Assembly (NCBI GenBank): GCA_964575715.1
Contig: CAZNSG010000202.1
Span: forward strand, 1 to 47,654
Source: PNAI01 sp964575715
Lineage (GTDB): Bacteria; Pseudomonadota; Alphaproteobacteria; Rhizobiales; Xanthobacteraceae
Length of the DNA stretch: 47,654 bases
Direction of reading: 5' to 3'
A program made the translations under genes and the position numbers. The notes beneath the pieces are model-generated. The model was not told the origin of the DNA, searched no databases, and saw only the letters and a list, made by a program, of their open reading frames with translations. Positions 30,938 to 39,708 of the stretch are shown here, one piece after another. Position 1 is the stretch's first letter; each line of letters opens with the position of its first letter.

Positions 30938-33153
30938 TATGGACCGCCGCGGCGCAGATCCGCCTCGATGGTCAGCTTGGTCCCGGCGCCGAAGCGGACG
31001 CGATAGACCTGCATGTTCTCCATGATCCGCTGCACGTAATTGCGGGTCTCGGAAAACGGGATGCGCTCGACCCAGTCGATGGCATCGACCTTGGGGTCGC
31101 GCGGGTCGCCGTAGCGGGCGGTCCAATCCTTCACCCGGCCGCGGCCGGCATTGTAGGCGACGAAGGCAAGGATGAACGAGCCGCGATAATCTTTGAGTAC
31201 ATCGCCAAGTTCGGCCGCGCCGATCTGCGTATTGTAAACCGTGTCCTTGAGCAGCCGGTTCTGATCGAACGGCACCTTGAACTTGCCGGTCACGTAGCGG
31301 CCGGCGGCGGGCGTCACTTGCATCAGGCCGAGCGCGTTGGCGGTCGATACCACGCGGGGATTGAAGCCGCTTTCCTGGCGCGCGATCGAATAGAGCAGGG
31401 CCGGCTCGATCGGCGGGCCGATCGGCTCGTATTTCGGCATGCCGACGGTCGGATAGGCGTAGACCTCGAAGGGGAATCCGCGCGCGAGCGCGGCCTTGCC
31501 CAAGAGCAGCATCGAGCGCCCGTCCTCGTGGTGCGCGGTCAGCTCGCCGATCAGGCCCAGCTTGCCTGTGTCGCCGGAATTTTCGCCGGAATCCACCGCC
31601 ATGATGGCGGCAAGATCGCGCTCGCCGATGATGTAGAGCAGCTCGACCGCGCGCACGACCTCGTCGTGCAAGGCCTTGCTGCGCTCGCCTGGCGCGGGCC
31701 CCGGGGCGGGGCGCAGCTCGAGTTTGGCATGGCCGAGCTTGGCGCGCGCGATCTGGCCGTAATAGGCGGTCGAAAATTGCGCCGCCCGCTCGTAGTGGCT
31801 GCGCGCCTCGTCGGCGCGGCCCAGTTCTTCGGTGGCGCGTCCCTGCCAATAGGCGGCGCGCGCCTTGGCGATCGGGTTGTCGGTGTCGAGCGCGACCTTG
31901 TTGAAATGTTCGAGCGCGCGCTGCGGATCGTGCAGGAAACGCAGCGCGATCCAGCCGGCGGTGAAAGGCGCTTCGACGCGATATACGGGACGATTTGGCA
32001 GGGCGGCATCGCGGGCGACCACGTAGGCCGTCTTGGCATCGCCAATATCGAGCAATTTGCGGGCGAGAAAGCGCCGCTCCGTCCACCATTCGTCCACATC
32101 GTAAAATTGCGCGGCATCGTTCGGGACGGTCAACATCAGGGCGCCGGCCTCGGCAACCTTGTCCTGACGCCGCAAGAGCTGGACGCGGCTGAAAATATAG
32201 CCGGAATCGGTCCGCGCGGCGGCCGGCACCGCATCGAGCAGGGCGGCGGCGTTGCTTTCTTTCCTGATCACAGCGACGCGCGCGCGTGCAATGGTAAGGT
32301 CGACGCCGCCTAGGCGTCCAGCCGCGCGCATGCCGGCTTCCACATCCTCGACGGTGAGGCGGCGGTCCATGCGGATCTTGTGGTCCTCACGGGTGAGATA
32401 TTTCTCGAACAAGTCATAGGCGGTGGACTCAACGTCGGCTGTGATGAGATCAGCGCGCCAGGCGTCTTTGACCAGCGCTTCGGCCTCCGCGCGATCGCCT
32501 TGGGAAGCGAGTGCGCGCGCGAGCGCAAACTTGCCTTTGGCGGTGCGCGGCTTGTCGCCGCGGAAAAATGCACGCACGGTGGAGGCCTCGCGCCGTTCCG
32601 TCCAAAGCGTTGCCTCGGCGCGCCGGCGGAAGAACCATATGCTCGGCCAGTTTGGATTGTTGGCTATGAAAGCTGAGTAGCGGTCGAAGCTTGCGCCATT
32701 GTCGTCGCTGCGCAACAGCACCCATTCGACCACCTTGCTGGCTACCGGATCCTTCATGCTGCGCGCAATATCGGTCGCGTCGCGGTGCCGGCTCTTGCGC
32801 ACGAGATCGATCGCTTGACGCACGGAGTTGAGGTCTGTGAGCGGTGGCAGTTCGGTGATCGTGGCGCCCGGTTTGGGCGGGGCAACGGGAGCAGGCGGTG
32901 CAGCGCTCGCCGCAGATTTGTCCTTATTGGCAGTGGGCGCACCGGAAGACGATGGACGCGGGCGTGGCAGCGGTGGCTCCTTGGCGGCTTTAGCTGCGGT
33001 CTCCGTGACACGTCCTTCGGGCGCCGGCGTAGTCTGCGCACCGGCCGCGGCGCAAAATCCGAGCAGTCCCGCAAGCGCGGTCATGGTGAGCAGCGCAGTC
33101 TTGGGGAGCAGCGCAGTCTTGGGGAGCAATGTCAGGCGGCCAGTTGCGGTCAC
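30937..33153 (-). CDS. slt: Soluble lytic murein transglycosylase (Slt family)
   Basis: Periplasmic enzyme that cleaves peptidoglycan with formation of 1,6-anhydro-muramic acid. 738 residues. The N-terminus is a signal peptide whose Leu-Pro-Lys-Thr-Ala segment is duplicated (see the 18-bp DNA repeat at 33088-33123), then a Pro/Ala-rich linker, a long alpha-superhelical domain (residues about 100-560), and the catalytic SLT domain: LYSIARQESGFNPRVVS near residue 590 with the catalytic Glu, GLMQVTPAAG, AFVAYNAGRGRV and ETRNYVQRIMENMQVYR. Divergent from dapA, the usual arrangement in related bacteria. The 3' end borders the composite repeat. Confidence 0.93.
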   Translation of the reverse strand: MTATGRLTLLPKTALLPKTALLTMTALAGLLGFCAAAGAQTTPAPEGRVTETAAKAAKEPPLPRPRPSSSGAPTANKDKSAASAAPPAPVAPPKPGATITELPPLTDLNSVRQAIDLVRKSRHRDATDIARSMKDPVASKVVEWVLLRSDDNGASFDRYSAFIANNPNWPSIWFFRRRAEATLWTERREASTVRAFFRGDKPRTAKGKFALARALASQGDRAEAEALVKDAWRADLITADVESTAYDLFEKYLTREDHKIRMDRRLTVEDVEAGMRAAGRLGGVDLTIARARVAVIRKESNAAALLDAVPAAARTDSGYIFSRVQLLRRQDKVAEAGALMLTVPNDAAQFYDVDEWWTERRFLARKLLDIGDAKTAYVVARDAALPNRPVYRVEAPFTAGWIALRFLHDPQRALEHFNKVALDTDNPIAKARAAYWQGRATEELGRADEARSHYERAAQFSTAYYGQIARAKLGHAKLELRPAPGPAPGERSKALHDEVVRAVELLYIIGERDLAAIMAVDSGENSGDTGKLGLIGELTAHHEDGRSMLLLGKAALARGFPFEVYAYPTVGMPKYEPIGPPIEPALLYSIARQESGFNPRVVSTANALGLMQVTPAAGRYVTGKFKVPFDQNRLLKDTVYNTQIGAAELGDVLKDYRGSFILAFVAYNAGRGRVKDWTARYGDPRDPKVDAIDWVERIPFSETRNYVQRIMENMQVYRVRFGAGTKLTIEADLRRGGP
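33088..33123. repeat. 18-bp direct tandem repeat in the slt signal-peptide region
   Basis: The 18-base unit GAGCAGCGCAGTCTTGGG occurs twice in tandem (33088-33105 and 33106-33123) and a shortened start GAGCAATG follows. On the minus strand it doubles a six-residue segment containing LPKTAL before the hydrophobic core. Repeat slippage could change the length of the signal peptide in frame. Confidence 0.85.
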
Positions 33154-33406
33154 TTTTTCATCTCTCTGCCATCTCTGCGGCGGTTGGCGCAGGCATTCGA
33201 TAATTCAGACTACTTGATTGATAATATTGATGAAACAGTATCACTCAGGAATATGTAAGATTCGTGGCAAAGTCCCGCGGAATCGGTCGTGAGCGACGAT
33301 TCTCCACCGGGGCTTTCATCCGTTGCCGCGACCCGATATCAATGCATGCTAGCACGCGCCGGTCCAGTGCCGGCGGCAAGGCGCCACGCGCGTATCGAGG
33401 ACCATC

Positions 33407-34297
33407 ATGACCGCAAAGACGAGTTTTAGTGGGTCGTTCACCGCGCTTGTGAGCCCATTGCAGAACGGCTCAGTGGACCAAAAGGCGTTTCGCGGGCTGG
33501 TTGAATGGCAAATCTCCGAGGGCACCAGTGGTCTTGTCCCAGTCGGCACCACCGGCGAGAGCCCGACGCTGTCCCACGACGAGCACAAGGAAGTGGTCGA
33601 ATGGTGCGTCGATCAGGCCAAGGGCCGCGTGCCGGTGATCGCGGGCGCGGGATCGAATTCGACCAAGGAAGCGATTGAGCTGTCGCAGCATGCCGAAGGC
33701 GCCGGTGCCGACGCGGTGCTGATCGTGACGCCCTATTATAACAAGCCGACGCAAGAAGGTCTCTACCAGCACTATAAGGCGATTAACGACGCCATCGGTA
33801 TTCCGATCATCATTTACAACATTCCGGGCCGTTCCGTGGTCGATATGTCGGTGGAGACCATGGCGCGGCTGTTCGCGTTGAAGAACATCGCCGGCGTCAA
33901 GGACGCCACGGCGAATATGGTGCGCGTGTCGCAGCAGCGCGCGGTCATGGGTGAGGGGTTCAATCAGCTCTCGGGCGAGGACGCGACCGCGCTTGGTTTC
34001 ATGGCGCACGGCGGACACGGCTGCATTTCGGTAACGTCGAACGTGGCGCCGCGGCTGTGCGCCGAATTTCAAACCGCGTGCCTGAAGGGAAATTTCGCCG
34101 CCGCGCTCAAGCTGCAGGACAAGCTGATGCCGCTGCATACGACGTTGTTCATCGAGACAAATCCGGCGCCGGCCAAGTACGCGCTCTCGCTGCTGGGAAA
34201 ATGCGCGGAGACCGTGCGGCTGCCGCTGGTGGGGGTCACGAACACGACCAAAAACGCAGTGCGCGAAGCGATGGTGCACGCGGGATTGATCAACTAG
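33407..34297 (+). CDS. dapA: 4-hydroxy-tetrahydrodipicolinate synthase
   Basis: Condenses pyruvate with aspartate semialdehyde in the lysine and diaminopimelate pathway. 296 residues, a TIM barrel. Schiff-base Lys165 (AGVKDAT), catalytic Thr48/Tyr137 context (GTTGES at 47-52, IYNIPGRS at 136-143) and Arg142 that binds the substrate are present. ATG 33407 opens a normal-length protein. Promoter sequences should lie in 33154-33406, the divergent gap with slt. In many related genomes smpB follows directly; here about 3.7 kb of other genes stand between, starting with an inverted-repeat element. Confidence 0.97.
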   Translation: MTAKTSFSGSFTALVSPLQNGSVDQKAFRGLVEWQISEGTSGLVPVGTTGESPTLSHDEHKEVVEWCVDQAKGRVPVIAGAGSNSTKEAIELSQHAEGAGADAVLIVTPYYNKPTQEGLYQHYKAINDAIGIPIIIYNIPGRSVVDMSVETMARLFALKNIAGVKDATANMVRVSQQRAVMGEGFNQLSGEDATALGFMAHGGHGCISVTSNVAPRLCAEFQTACLKGNFAAALKLQDKLMPLHTTLFIETNPAPAKYALSLLGKCAETVRLPLVGVTNTTKNAVREAMVHAGLIN

Positions 34298-34301
34298 CTC
34301 A

Positions 34302-34397
34302 TCCGCTCATTCCCGCGAAAGCGGGAATCCAGAGGCCGCTCGCTCTGATTTTTCAGACTCTTGCACCTGGGTCCCCGCTTTCGCGGGGACGAGCGGA
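34302..34397. repeat. Paired-hairpin intergenic element after dapA
   Basis: Two hairpins, ATTCCCGC-GAAA-GCGGGAAT (34309-34328) and GTCCCCGC-TTTC-GCGGGGAC (34371-34390), are enclosed by outer inverted arms TCCGCTC (34302-34308) and GAGCGGA (34391-34397). Such element pairs are common in Hyphomicrobiales. The first hairpin, 12 bases after the dapA stop, may also help end its transcript, although no T-run follows. Confidence 0.75.
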
Positions 34398-34436
34398 CAT
34401 CAAAACCAACTTTACCTGATCGAAATTCACCGTAGG

Positions 34437-35666
34437 TTATTTGATCTCAACCAAGCCAACTTGATTGGTCAGGCTGTTGGCCGTCACCGGATTGCCGTTG
34501 GGCATGACGTCCATCTTGCGAACGATATCGCCGCCGCCCGGGATCGCCCAGGTCTGGAATTGCTCGGTCTTGGGATCGAACCGCACGATGGTGTTCGGTT
34601 TGGCGAACGACTCGTTGTACCAGATCGCGCCTTTGGCGAAGACGATGCCGTAGGGCTGCGATTGTGGGCCGCTCGGCGAAGCCCATTCCTTGTGTTCACC
34701 GGTCGCCAAGTTGAGACGGCCGAGGAATCCGCGCGAAAAATCGGCATACCAGACTTCATCGCCGGTGATGGCGATGCGGCGCGGGCGAGAGGCTGGATTT
34801 GGCAGGGTGTATTCTTTGACCGCCAGGGTTTTTGGATCGATGGTGGCAAGCTTGTTGGTGCCGAACAGGCATAGCGTCGGGACGCCCTTCGGGCTGACCA
34901 GAATGCCGTAGGGCCGCGAGCGCGGCGTCGGCATGGCGATGAGCTTGAACTCGCCGGTCCTCGTATCGAGGCGGCCGACGGTGTTGGAATTCTGCGCGGT
35001 GAACCAGAGCATGCCGTCGTGTGCGAACGAGAGGCTGTGCGGATCTTTCACATTGGGGTCCGGTATCTTGTATTCGGTGGTCAGCCCGGTCCTGGGATCG
35101 AGCTTGCCGATCAGGGCTTTGTGGTTGCCGGTGAACCAGATGTTGCCATCCTGGTCCTCGACCAGCCCATGCGGCCCGGTATGCGGCGTCTTGAGCACAT
35201 ATTCCCGGATCGCACCTGTCTTGGGATCGACCCGCCCGAGCTTGTTGACCAGCTGCCCGGTCCACCAGATGGCGCCGTCCTTGGTGGCGACCGGATCGTG
35301 CGGGCGCGAGCCCAGCGTCGGCACATCCCACATTTTGATCGTGGCCTGAACCGGGCCGGGGATAATGACCGCGGGCGGCCGCGGACGCTCCGGGAAGTTC
35401 TTGATCAGATAGGCCGTCACCGCCGGCCATTCCTCCGGCGCGATCGGCGTGTCGAAGTTCTGCATCATGTGCTGGAGCGTGTTCCAGCCCGCCGGCGTGT
35501 AGCCCGCGCGCGCGCGGTTGATGTCGTGGCAGGCACCGCAAACCTTGACGACGGTTTCCTTGCCGGGGCCGTCAGGGAAAGGCGGCGGCGGTTGCTGGCT
35601 CCAGGCCTGCGATGCGGTGCCCAGCAGAATGGCGGTGAAAATCGGGACAATCGATCGAGCGGACAT
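34437..35666 (-). CDS. Secreted cytochrome c/Vgb-like beta-propeller protein
   Basis: 409 residues with a signal peptide (FTAILLGTASQAWSQ). The N-terminal part has one haem c site, CGACH at residues 43-47, with GYTPAGWNTLQHMMQNF behind it offering a Met ligand. From about residue 110 to the end the protein consists of repeated strands of the streptogramin-lyase/Vgb-like propeller: PHDPVATKDGAIWWTGQ, GPHGLVEDQDGNIWFTGN, PHSLSFAHDGMLWFTAQ, RPYGILVSPKGVP. The fusion suggests an oxidoreductase that passes electrons from a propeller-bound substrate to the haem in the periplasm. The streptogramin-lyase residues cannot be assigned here, so resistance is not implied. It is convergent with dapA. Confidence 0.85.
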   Translation of the reverse strand: MSARSIVPIFTAILLGTASQAWSQQPPPPFPDGPGKETVVKVCGACHDINRARAGYTPAGWNTLQHMMQNFDTPIAPEEWPAVTAYLIKNFPERPRPPAVIIPGPVQATIKMWDVPTLGSRPHDPVATKDGAIWWTGQLVNKLGRVDPKTGAIREYVLKTPHTGPHGLVEDQDGNIWFTGNHKALIGKLDPRTGLTTEYKIPDPNVKDPHSLSFAHDGMLWFTAQNSNTVGRLDTRTGEFKLIAMPTPRSRPYGILVSPKGVPTLCLFGTNKLATIDPKTLAVKEYTLPNPASRPRRIAITGDEVWYADFSRGFLGRLNLATGEHKEWASPSGPQSQPYGIVFAKGAIWYNESFAKPNTIVRFDPKTEQFQTWAIPGGGDIVRKMDVMPNGNPVTANSLTNQVGLVEIK

Positions 35667-35782
35667 GTTTCCCCCTGATGAGCGCCTTGTGGTTTGGTCG
35701 GCATGCGCTTTCTTGGAAAGCTTGGCTGGCGAAGGGTGATCTCGTCAAGCCGTCGGATCGGCTGCGGGCGGGCAGGCATTTG

Positions 35783-36559
35783 TCAAATTACCAGCGCGAC
35801 ACCGGAGACAAACAACAGCGCAAGCACGACCTTGCGAAAGGCTGCCTCGTCCAGGCGGCCGTAGAGTTTTATGCCCGCCCAGGTGCCGAGCAGCAGCGCC
35901 GGCAATCCGAGCAGAAACAACCTGATCGTTTCGCCGGATATCGCTCCGCCGCCGCCGAGCCAGGCCGCGCTCATGGCGAATGTCGCAACGCCCACGGGCT
36001 GGAAGACCGCGCGCTGCTGATCCTTTGGCCAGCCGCGCAGCTGGCACCAGATGGTGGCGATGATGCCGGCAAGTCCGGTCGCGCCGCCGAGCATGCCGTT
36101 GAGAATCCCGATCCCGGTGTCGGCTGCCGGTCCAGCCGCGATTGGCGGCATGGTCGGGCGAACAAATCCATACAGGCTGTAGAGCACGAGCACGGCGCCG
36201 ATGCCGGTCCGCATCTGCGCAGGCGCGACCCAGTTCACGAGCGCAACACCGAGCGGGACACCGATCGCAGCGCCAAGGACGAACGGTCACAGCCGTCGCC
36301 AGTCTAGCGCTCCACGCAGCTTCCAAACGGCGTAGCCCTGCACAATGAGGCCAAAACCGATGATCAAGGTCGCGGTTTGCAGCGGTGTCAGAATGTAAAG
36401 CCAGACCGCGGCCGCCACGAGGCCGAAGGCGAAGCCGGCAAGGCCGGCGACCAGGGCTGCAACAAAAGTCGCGCCGAGGAAGAGTAATGGCGACGAGGGT
36501 AGGGTCGAGGTTCGAATCCATGTGCCCGCTCCCAAATCTTGAGCGAGCAGCGCTTGCAT
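35783..36559 (-). pseudogene. TauE/SafE-type (TSUP) transporter interrupted by an in-frame TGA
   Basis: Two open segments in the same frame, 36287-36559 (and open further upstream) and 35783-36238, together spell a TauE/SafE family transporter of the usual size, about 258 residues. The first has FLGATFVAALVAGLAGFAFG, YILTPLQTATLII and WKLRGALDWRRL; the second has GILNGMLGGATGLAGIIA and AGIKLYGRLDEAAFRKVVL. Between them one TGA (36287-36289) stands in the place of a residue before PFVLGAAIGVPLGVALV; TGG (Trp) to TGA is the likely change. Reading continues normally on both sides. The start is uncertain: ATG 36559 is one choice; an ATG at 36521 in another frame could hint at a second shift. Either a decayed gene or a sequencing error. 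Confidence 0.8.
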
Positions 36560-36769
36560 GGGTGAACCCACTTCACGGGGAGGCTGCGGTGTCCCCAAGA
36601 CGCAATGAATACTATGTTTTTTTAGCGCGCTCAACCCGCTCTTGTGCGGGGGGTTGCACAGAAGATGCGGTCAAATTAGTTTGCGATTACGGGGGAAACG
36701 CAGTCTCCCCGTCAGATGGCCGTGCCGTCCAAGCGCTGCGCAACACTCGAGTTGTCGAGGAGATTGCGC

Positions 36770-37993
36770 ATGACGGCAGGGTCCACAAATTTCCAACCAG
36801 GCGACGTCCGTTCCACGGTTAACCTGCTCTATGCCGCGCGCGGCGTACGCGGGTTCGGCGACGGCTTCGCCGTCATCATCCTGCCGGTGTATCTCACAGC
36901 GATCGGATTTAGCCCATTTGAAATCGGCATCGTTGCAACCGTTGCACTGCTGGGGTCGTCGCTGCTGACGCTGGCGGTTGGCTTTATCGCTCCGCGGCAT
37001 GACCTGCGCAATCTGCTCATGCTTGGCGCGGCGCTGATGGTGGCAACGGGACTGGCCTTTCCCCAGGTCGAGCACATCGCCTTCATTGGTCTCGTGGCGT
37101 TTGTCGGCACCATCAATCCGCAGACCGGCGACAGCGGCGTGCTGGTGCCGCTCGAACACGCAATGCTGGCCCAGGGCGTGCCCGATAAGGAGCGCACGCG
37201 CGCCTTTGCCCGCTACAGCCTGACCGGGGCGCTCGCGACCGCAGCCGGCGCGCTGGCGGCGGCGCTGCCGGATTTCCTCGTCGCGGCGGGGGTGGGCAAG
37301 ATCGCGGCATTCCAGGGCATGTTCTACCTCTATGCCGCACTCGGTCTCGTGGGCGGCGCGCTCTACCGGCGATTGCCGCACGCGCAGGCCCAGCAAACGG
37401 GTCCGAGTACGCCGCTGGGACCGTCGCGCTTCGTGGTCTACAAGCTCGCCGCCTTGTTCAGTCTCGACTCGTTTGCCGGCGGCTTCATTGTGCAATCGCT
37501 GATGGCGCTCTGGCTGTTCGAGCGGTTCGATCTGTCGTTGTCCGCCGCCAGCCTGTTCTTTTTCTGGTCGAGCGTGTTCACCGCGTTCTCCTATCCCGTG
37601 GCCGCTCGGTTGTCGCGGCGCATCGGCCTCATCAACACCATGGTATTCACCCACATCCCGTCCAGCATCTTTTTAATCTTGGCGGCGTTCACGACCAATC
37701 TCTATCTGGCGCTTGCGCTCTTGCTGATCCGGTCCGCGCTCTCGCAGATGGATGTGCCGGCGCGATCGTCCTATGTCATGGCCGTGGTCACGCCGGCCGA
37801 GCGGACCGCCGCCGCGAGCGTCACGGCGGTACCGCGCAGCCTCGCTTCGTCCGTCAGCCCGGCGTTTGCCGGGCTCATGCTCGGCACGGCATTTTCGGGC
37901 TTGCCGCTGGTCGTTTGCGGCGTACTCAAGATCGTCTATGACGTGACGCTCCTGTATTCGTTTCGGCACGTCAAGCCGCCGGAGGAAATTTAA
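36770..37993 (+). CDS. Major facilitator superfamily transporter
   Basis: 407 residues with about twelve hydrophobic segments. The N-terminus shows LLYAARGVRGFGDGFAVIILPVYL, then GIVATVALLGSSLLTL; after a central loop the second half has DSFAGGFIVQSLMALWLFERF and VPARSSYVMAVVTPAERTAAASV, which is typical of a subgroup of MFS exporters of unknown substrate. ATG 36770 is preceded by GAGGAG at 36757-36762; a longer frame to 36716 is less likely. It lies divergent from the broken transporter gene, upstream of smpB, with 25 bases to the smpB start. It may contribute to the smpB transcript. Confidence 0.88.
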   Translation: MTAGSTNFQPGDVRSTVNLLYAARGVRGFGDGFAVIILPVYLTAIGFSPFEIGIVATVALLGSSLLTLAVGFIAPRHDLRNLLMLGAALMVATGLAFPQVEHIAFIGLVAFVGTINPQTGDSGVLVPLEHAMLAQGVPDKERTRAFARYSLTGALATAAGALAAALPDFLVAAGVGKIAAFQGMFYLYAALGLVGGALYRRLPHAQAQQTGPSTPLGPSRFVVYKLAALFSLDSFAGGFIVQSLMALWLFERFDLSLSAASLFFFWSSVFTAFSYPVAARLSRRIGLINTMVFTHIPSSIFLILAAFTTNLYLALALLLIRSALSQMDVPARSSYVMAVVTPAERTAAASVTAVPRSLASSVSPAFAGLMLGTAFSGLPLVVCGVLKIVYDVTLLYSFRHVKPPEEI

Positions 37994-38018
37994 CCGCAAA
38001 GCAGGCTAGGATGTCGCC

Positions 38019-38492
38019 ATGGCCGCCAAAGCCGAACGTAAATTCAAGCTCGTCGCCGACAACCGCAAGGCGCGGTTCAATTATGCCATCGGCGAAACCT
38101 TTGAGGCCGGGATCGCGCTCACCGGCAGCGAAGTGAAATCCCTGCGGGTAGGAAAAGTCAGCATCGGGGAATCCTACGCCGGCGCGCGCGACGGCGAGCT
38201 GTGGCTCTACAATTGCAACATCTCGGAATACAAGCAGGCCGGCCGCTTCACGCATGCGCCCAAGCGGCAGCGCAAGCTCCTCCTGCACAAGCGCCAGATC
38301 AACAAGCTGATCGGCGCGGTCGAGCGCGAAGGCATGACGGTGGTGCCGCTCAAGCTCTATTTCAACGAAAGGGGCCGTGCCAAGATCGAGCTTGCTCTCG
38401 GCAAGGGCAAGAAGCTGCACGACAAGCGCGAGACCGAAAAGAAGCGCTCGTGGGAGCGCGAGCGCGGCCGGCTCATGCGGCAGAAAGGCTAA
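38019..38492 (+). CDS. smpB: SsrA (tmRNA)-binding protein SmpB
   Basis: 157 residues, the normal length. SmpB brings tmRNA to stalled ribosomes. Motifs: NRKARFNYAIGETFEAGIALTG, SEVKSLRVGKVSIGESYA, and the RNA-binding surface FTHAPKRQRKLLLHK, with LYFNERGRAKIELALGKGKKLHDKRETEK. The C-terminal basic tail (KKRSWERERGRLMRQKG) enters the decoding centre in the absence of mRNA. Dark spacing before the ATG is short (25 bases after the MFS stop). Confidence 0.97.
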   Translation: MAAKAERKFKLVADNRKARFNYAIGETFEAGIALTGSEVKSLRVGKVSIGESYAGARDGELWLYNCNISEYKQAGRFTHAPKRQRKLLLHKRQINKLIGAVEREGMTVVPLKLYFNERGRAKIELALGKGKKLHDKRETEKKRSWERERGRLMRQKG

Positions 38493-38496
38493 CGCT

Positions 38497-39198
38497 ATGG
38501 CTTCGGAACGCCTCATCGGCATGCTGATCTTCCCGCGGCTCACGCAGCTCGACATGACCGGCCCGTACGAGGTGCTGGCGCGGCTGCCGAACACCATGGT
38601 CCACCTTGTCGCCCATACGCTCGATGCGGTGAAGACCGACCGCGGGATGATGATCTTACCGAGCGCGACCTATGCGGACTGTCCGCAGCTCGACGTGGTG
38701 ATGGTTCCAGGCGGCCCCGGGCAGCAAGACCTCATGGAAGACGCAACGGCGCTCGAATTCCTGCAACGGCAGGCACGGGCGGCTAAATATGTCACGTCGG
38801 TATGTACCGGTTCGCTGGTCCTGGGTGCGGCCGGCTTGCTCAGAGGAAAGCGCGCGACCTGTCACTGGGCGGCGATTGAGCATCTCAAGCCGCTTGGTGC
38901 GATTGCTGTGCACGAGCGGGTCGTCGTGGACGGCCATATCGTCACCGGTGCAGGTGTCGCGGCCGGTATTGATTTTGCTCTCGCGCTCGCAGCGATCCTC
39001 GAAGGCGAGGAGGTCGCTCGCCAGATTCAACTTCAGATCGAGTACGATCCGAACCCGCCGTTCAATTCGGGCTCGCCGCGGACCGCATTGCCGGAAACGC
39101 TCGAGGCGGTGCGCAAGCGGCTTGCGAAGTTGAACGAGGAGCGGCGGGAGGTGGCGCTGCGCGTCGGCAAGAAACTTGGTGTTCCGCAGAGTTCTTAA
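38497..39198 (+). CDS. Isonitrile hydratase-like DJ-1/PfpI family protein
   Basis: 233 residues with the DJ-1/PfpI fold and strong likeness to the isonitrile hydratase InhA of Pseudomonas putida, which hydrates isonitriles to N-substituted formamides. The three catalytic residues are present in the right contexts: Asp19 (TQLDMTGPYEV), Cys103 and Thr104 (VTSVCTGSLVLGAAGLL). HWAAIEHLKPLGA and GAGVAAGIDFALALAA follow as in that family, and the C-terminal EYDPNPPFNSGSP matches too. It starts four bases after the smpB stop, so translation is likely coupled. Other DJ-1 family activities (glyoxalase, chaperone) remain possible. Confidence 0.85.
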   Translation: MASERLIGMLIFPRLTQLDMTGPYEVLARLPNTMVHLVAHTLDAVKTDRGMMILPSATYADCPQLDVVMVPGGPGQQDLMEDATALEFLQRQARAAKYVTSVCTGSLVLGAAGLLRGKRATCHWAAIEHLKPLGAIAVHERVVVDGHIVTGAGVAAGIDFALALAAILEGEEVARQIQLQIEYDPNPPFNSGSPRTALPETLEAVRKRLAKLNEERREVALRVGKKLGVPQSS

Positions 39199-39236
39199 TC
39201 AAAGATGACTCACGTCAGGTTCGAACGAGGATCGTC

Positions 39237-39632
39237 ATGTCACTTCCGACCAAACTCGATCATTGTGTCATCCATGTCTCCGACTGGGTGCGCTCCAACG
39301 CATTCTATCGCGACGTGCTCGGCGCCGAGCTGGTGGCGCGGCCGGTCGGCTTTGCCTATCGCTTTGGCGAGGAGCAGCTCAATGTGCATGGCCCGGGGGT
39401 GAAGCCGGCGGAGGTGGCGCGGCTGCCGGTGCTGCCCGGCAACAGCGATCTGTGTTTTGAGTGGCAGGGGCCGATCGCGGACGCGATCGCGCATCTAACG
39501 CGTCATGGCGTGGCAATCGAGCGCGGCCCGCTTGAGCGATTCGGCGCCCAGGGCAGGGGGACGAGCGTCTATTTCCGCGATCCGGACGGCTCGCTGATGG
39601 AATTCATGTCGTATGTCGATCCATTGAAATAA
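39237..39632 (+). CDS. Single-domain VOC family (glyoxalase/fosfomycin-resistance-like) protein
   Basis: 131 residues, one VOC module of two beta-alpha-beta-beta-beta units. Metal-ligand candidates: His9 (LDHCVIHV), His51 (QLNVHGPG) and a Glu near residue 124 (GSLMEFMSY). The pattern resembles small dimeric glyoxalase/bleomycin-resistance proteins and YwkD-like proteins; the substrate is unknown. GAGG sits at 39225-39228, about eight bases before ATG 39237. It follows the isonitrile-hydratase-like gene in the same direction, 38 bases on. Confidence 0.8.
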   Translation: MSLPTKLDHCVIHVSDWVRSNAFYRDVLGAELVARPVGFAYRFGEEQLNVHGPGVKPAEVARLPVLPGNSDLCFEWQGPIADAIAHLTRHGVAIERGPLERFGAQGRGTSVYFRDPDGSLMEFMSYVDPLK

Positions 39633-39708
39633 GTCATTGGTCAGCCGACACTGATGCGTGATCGAATGGTGCTTCGGCGCATGACGCCGCAGTTCGGAGC
39701 GCGGGCCT

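Noticed and set aside
34437..35666. Streptogramin resistance gene
   Set aside because: Only the propeller fold is shared; the haem domain and lack of identifiable lyase residues argue against it.
35019..35678. 219-codon plus-strand frame opposite the cytochrome/propeller gene
   Set aside because: Shadow frame; the minus-strand protein has a signal peptide and a haem motif.
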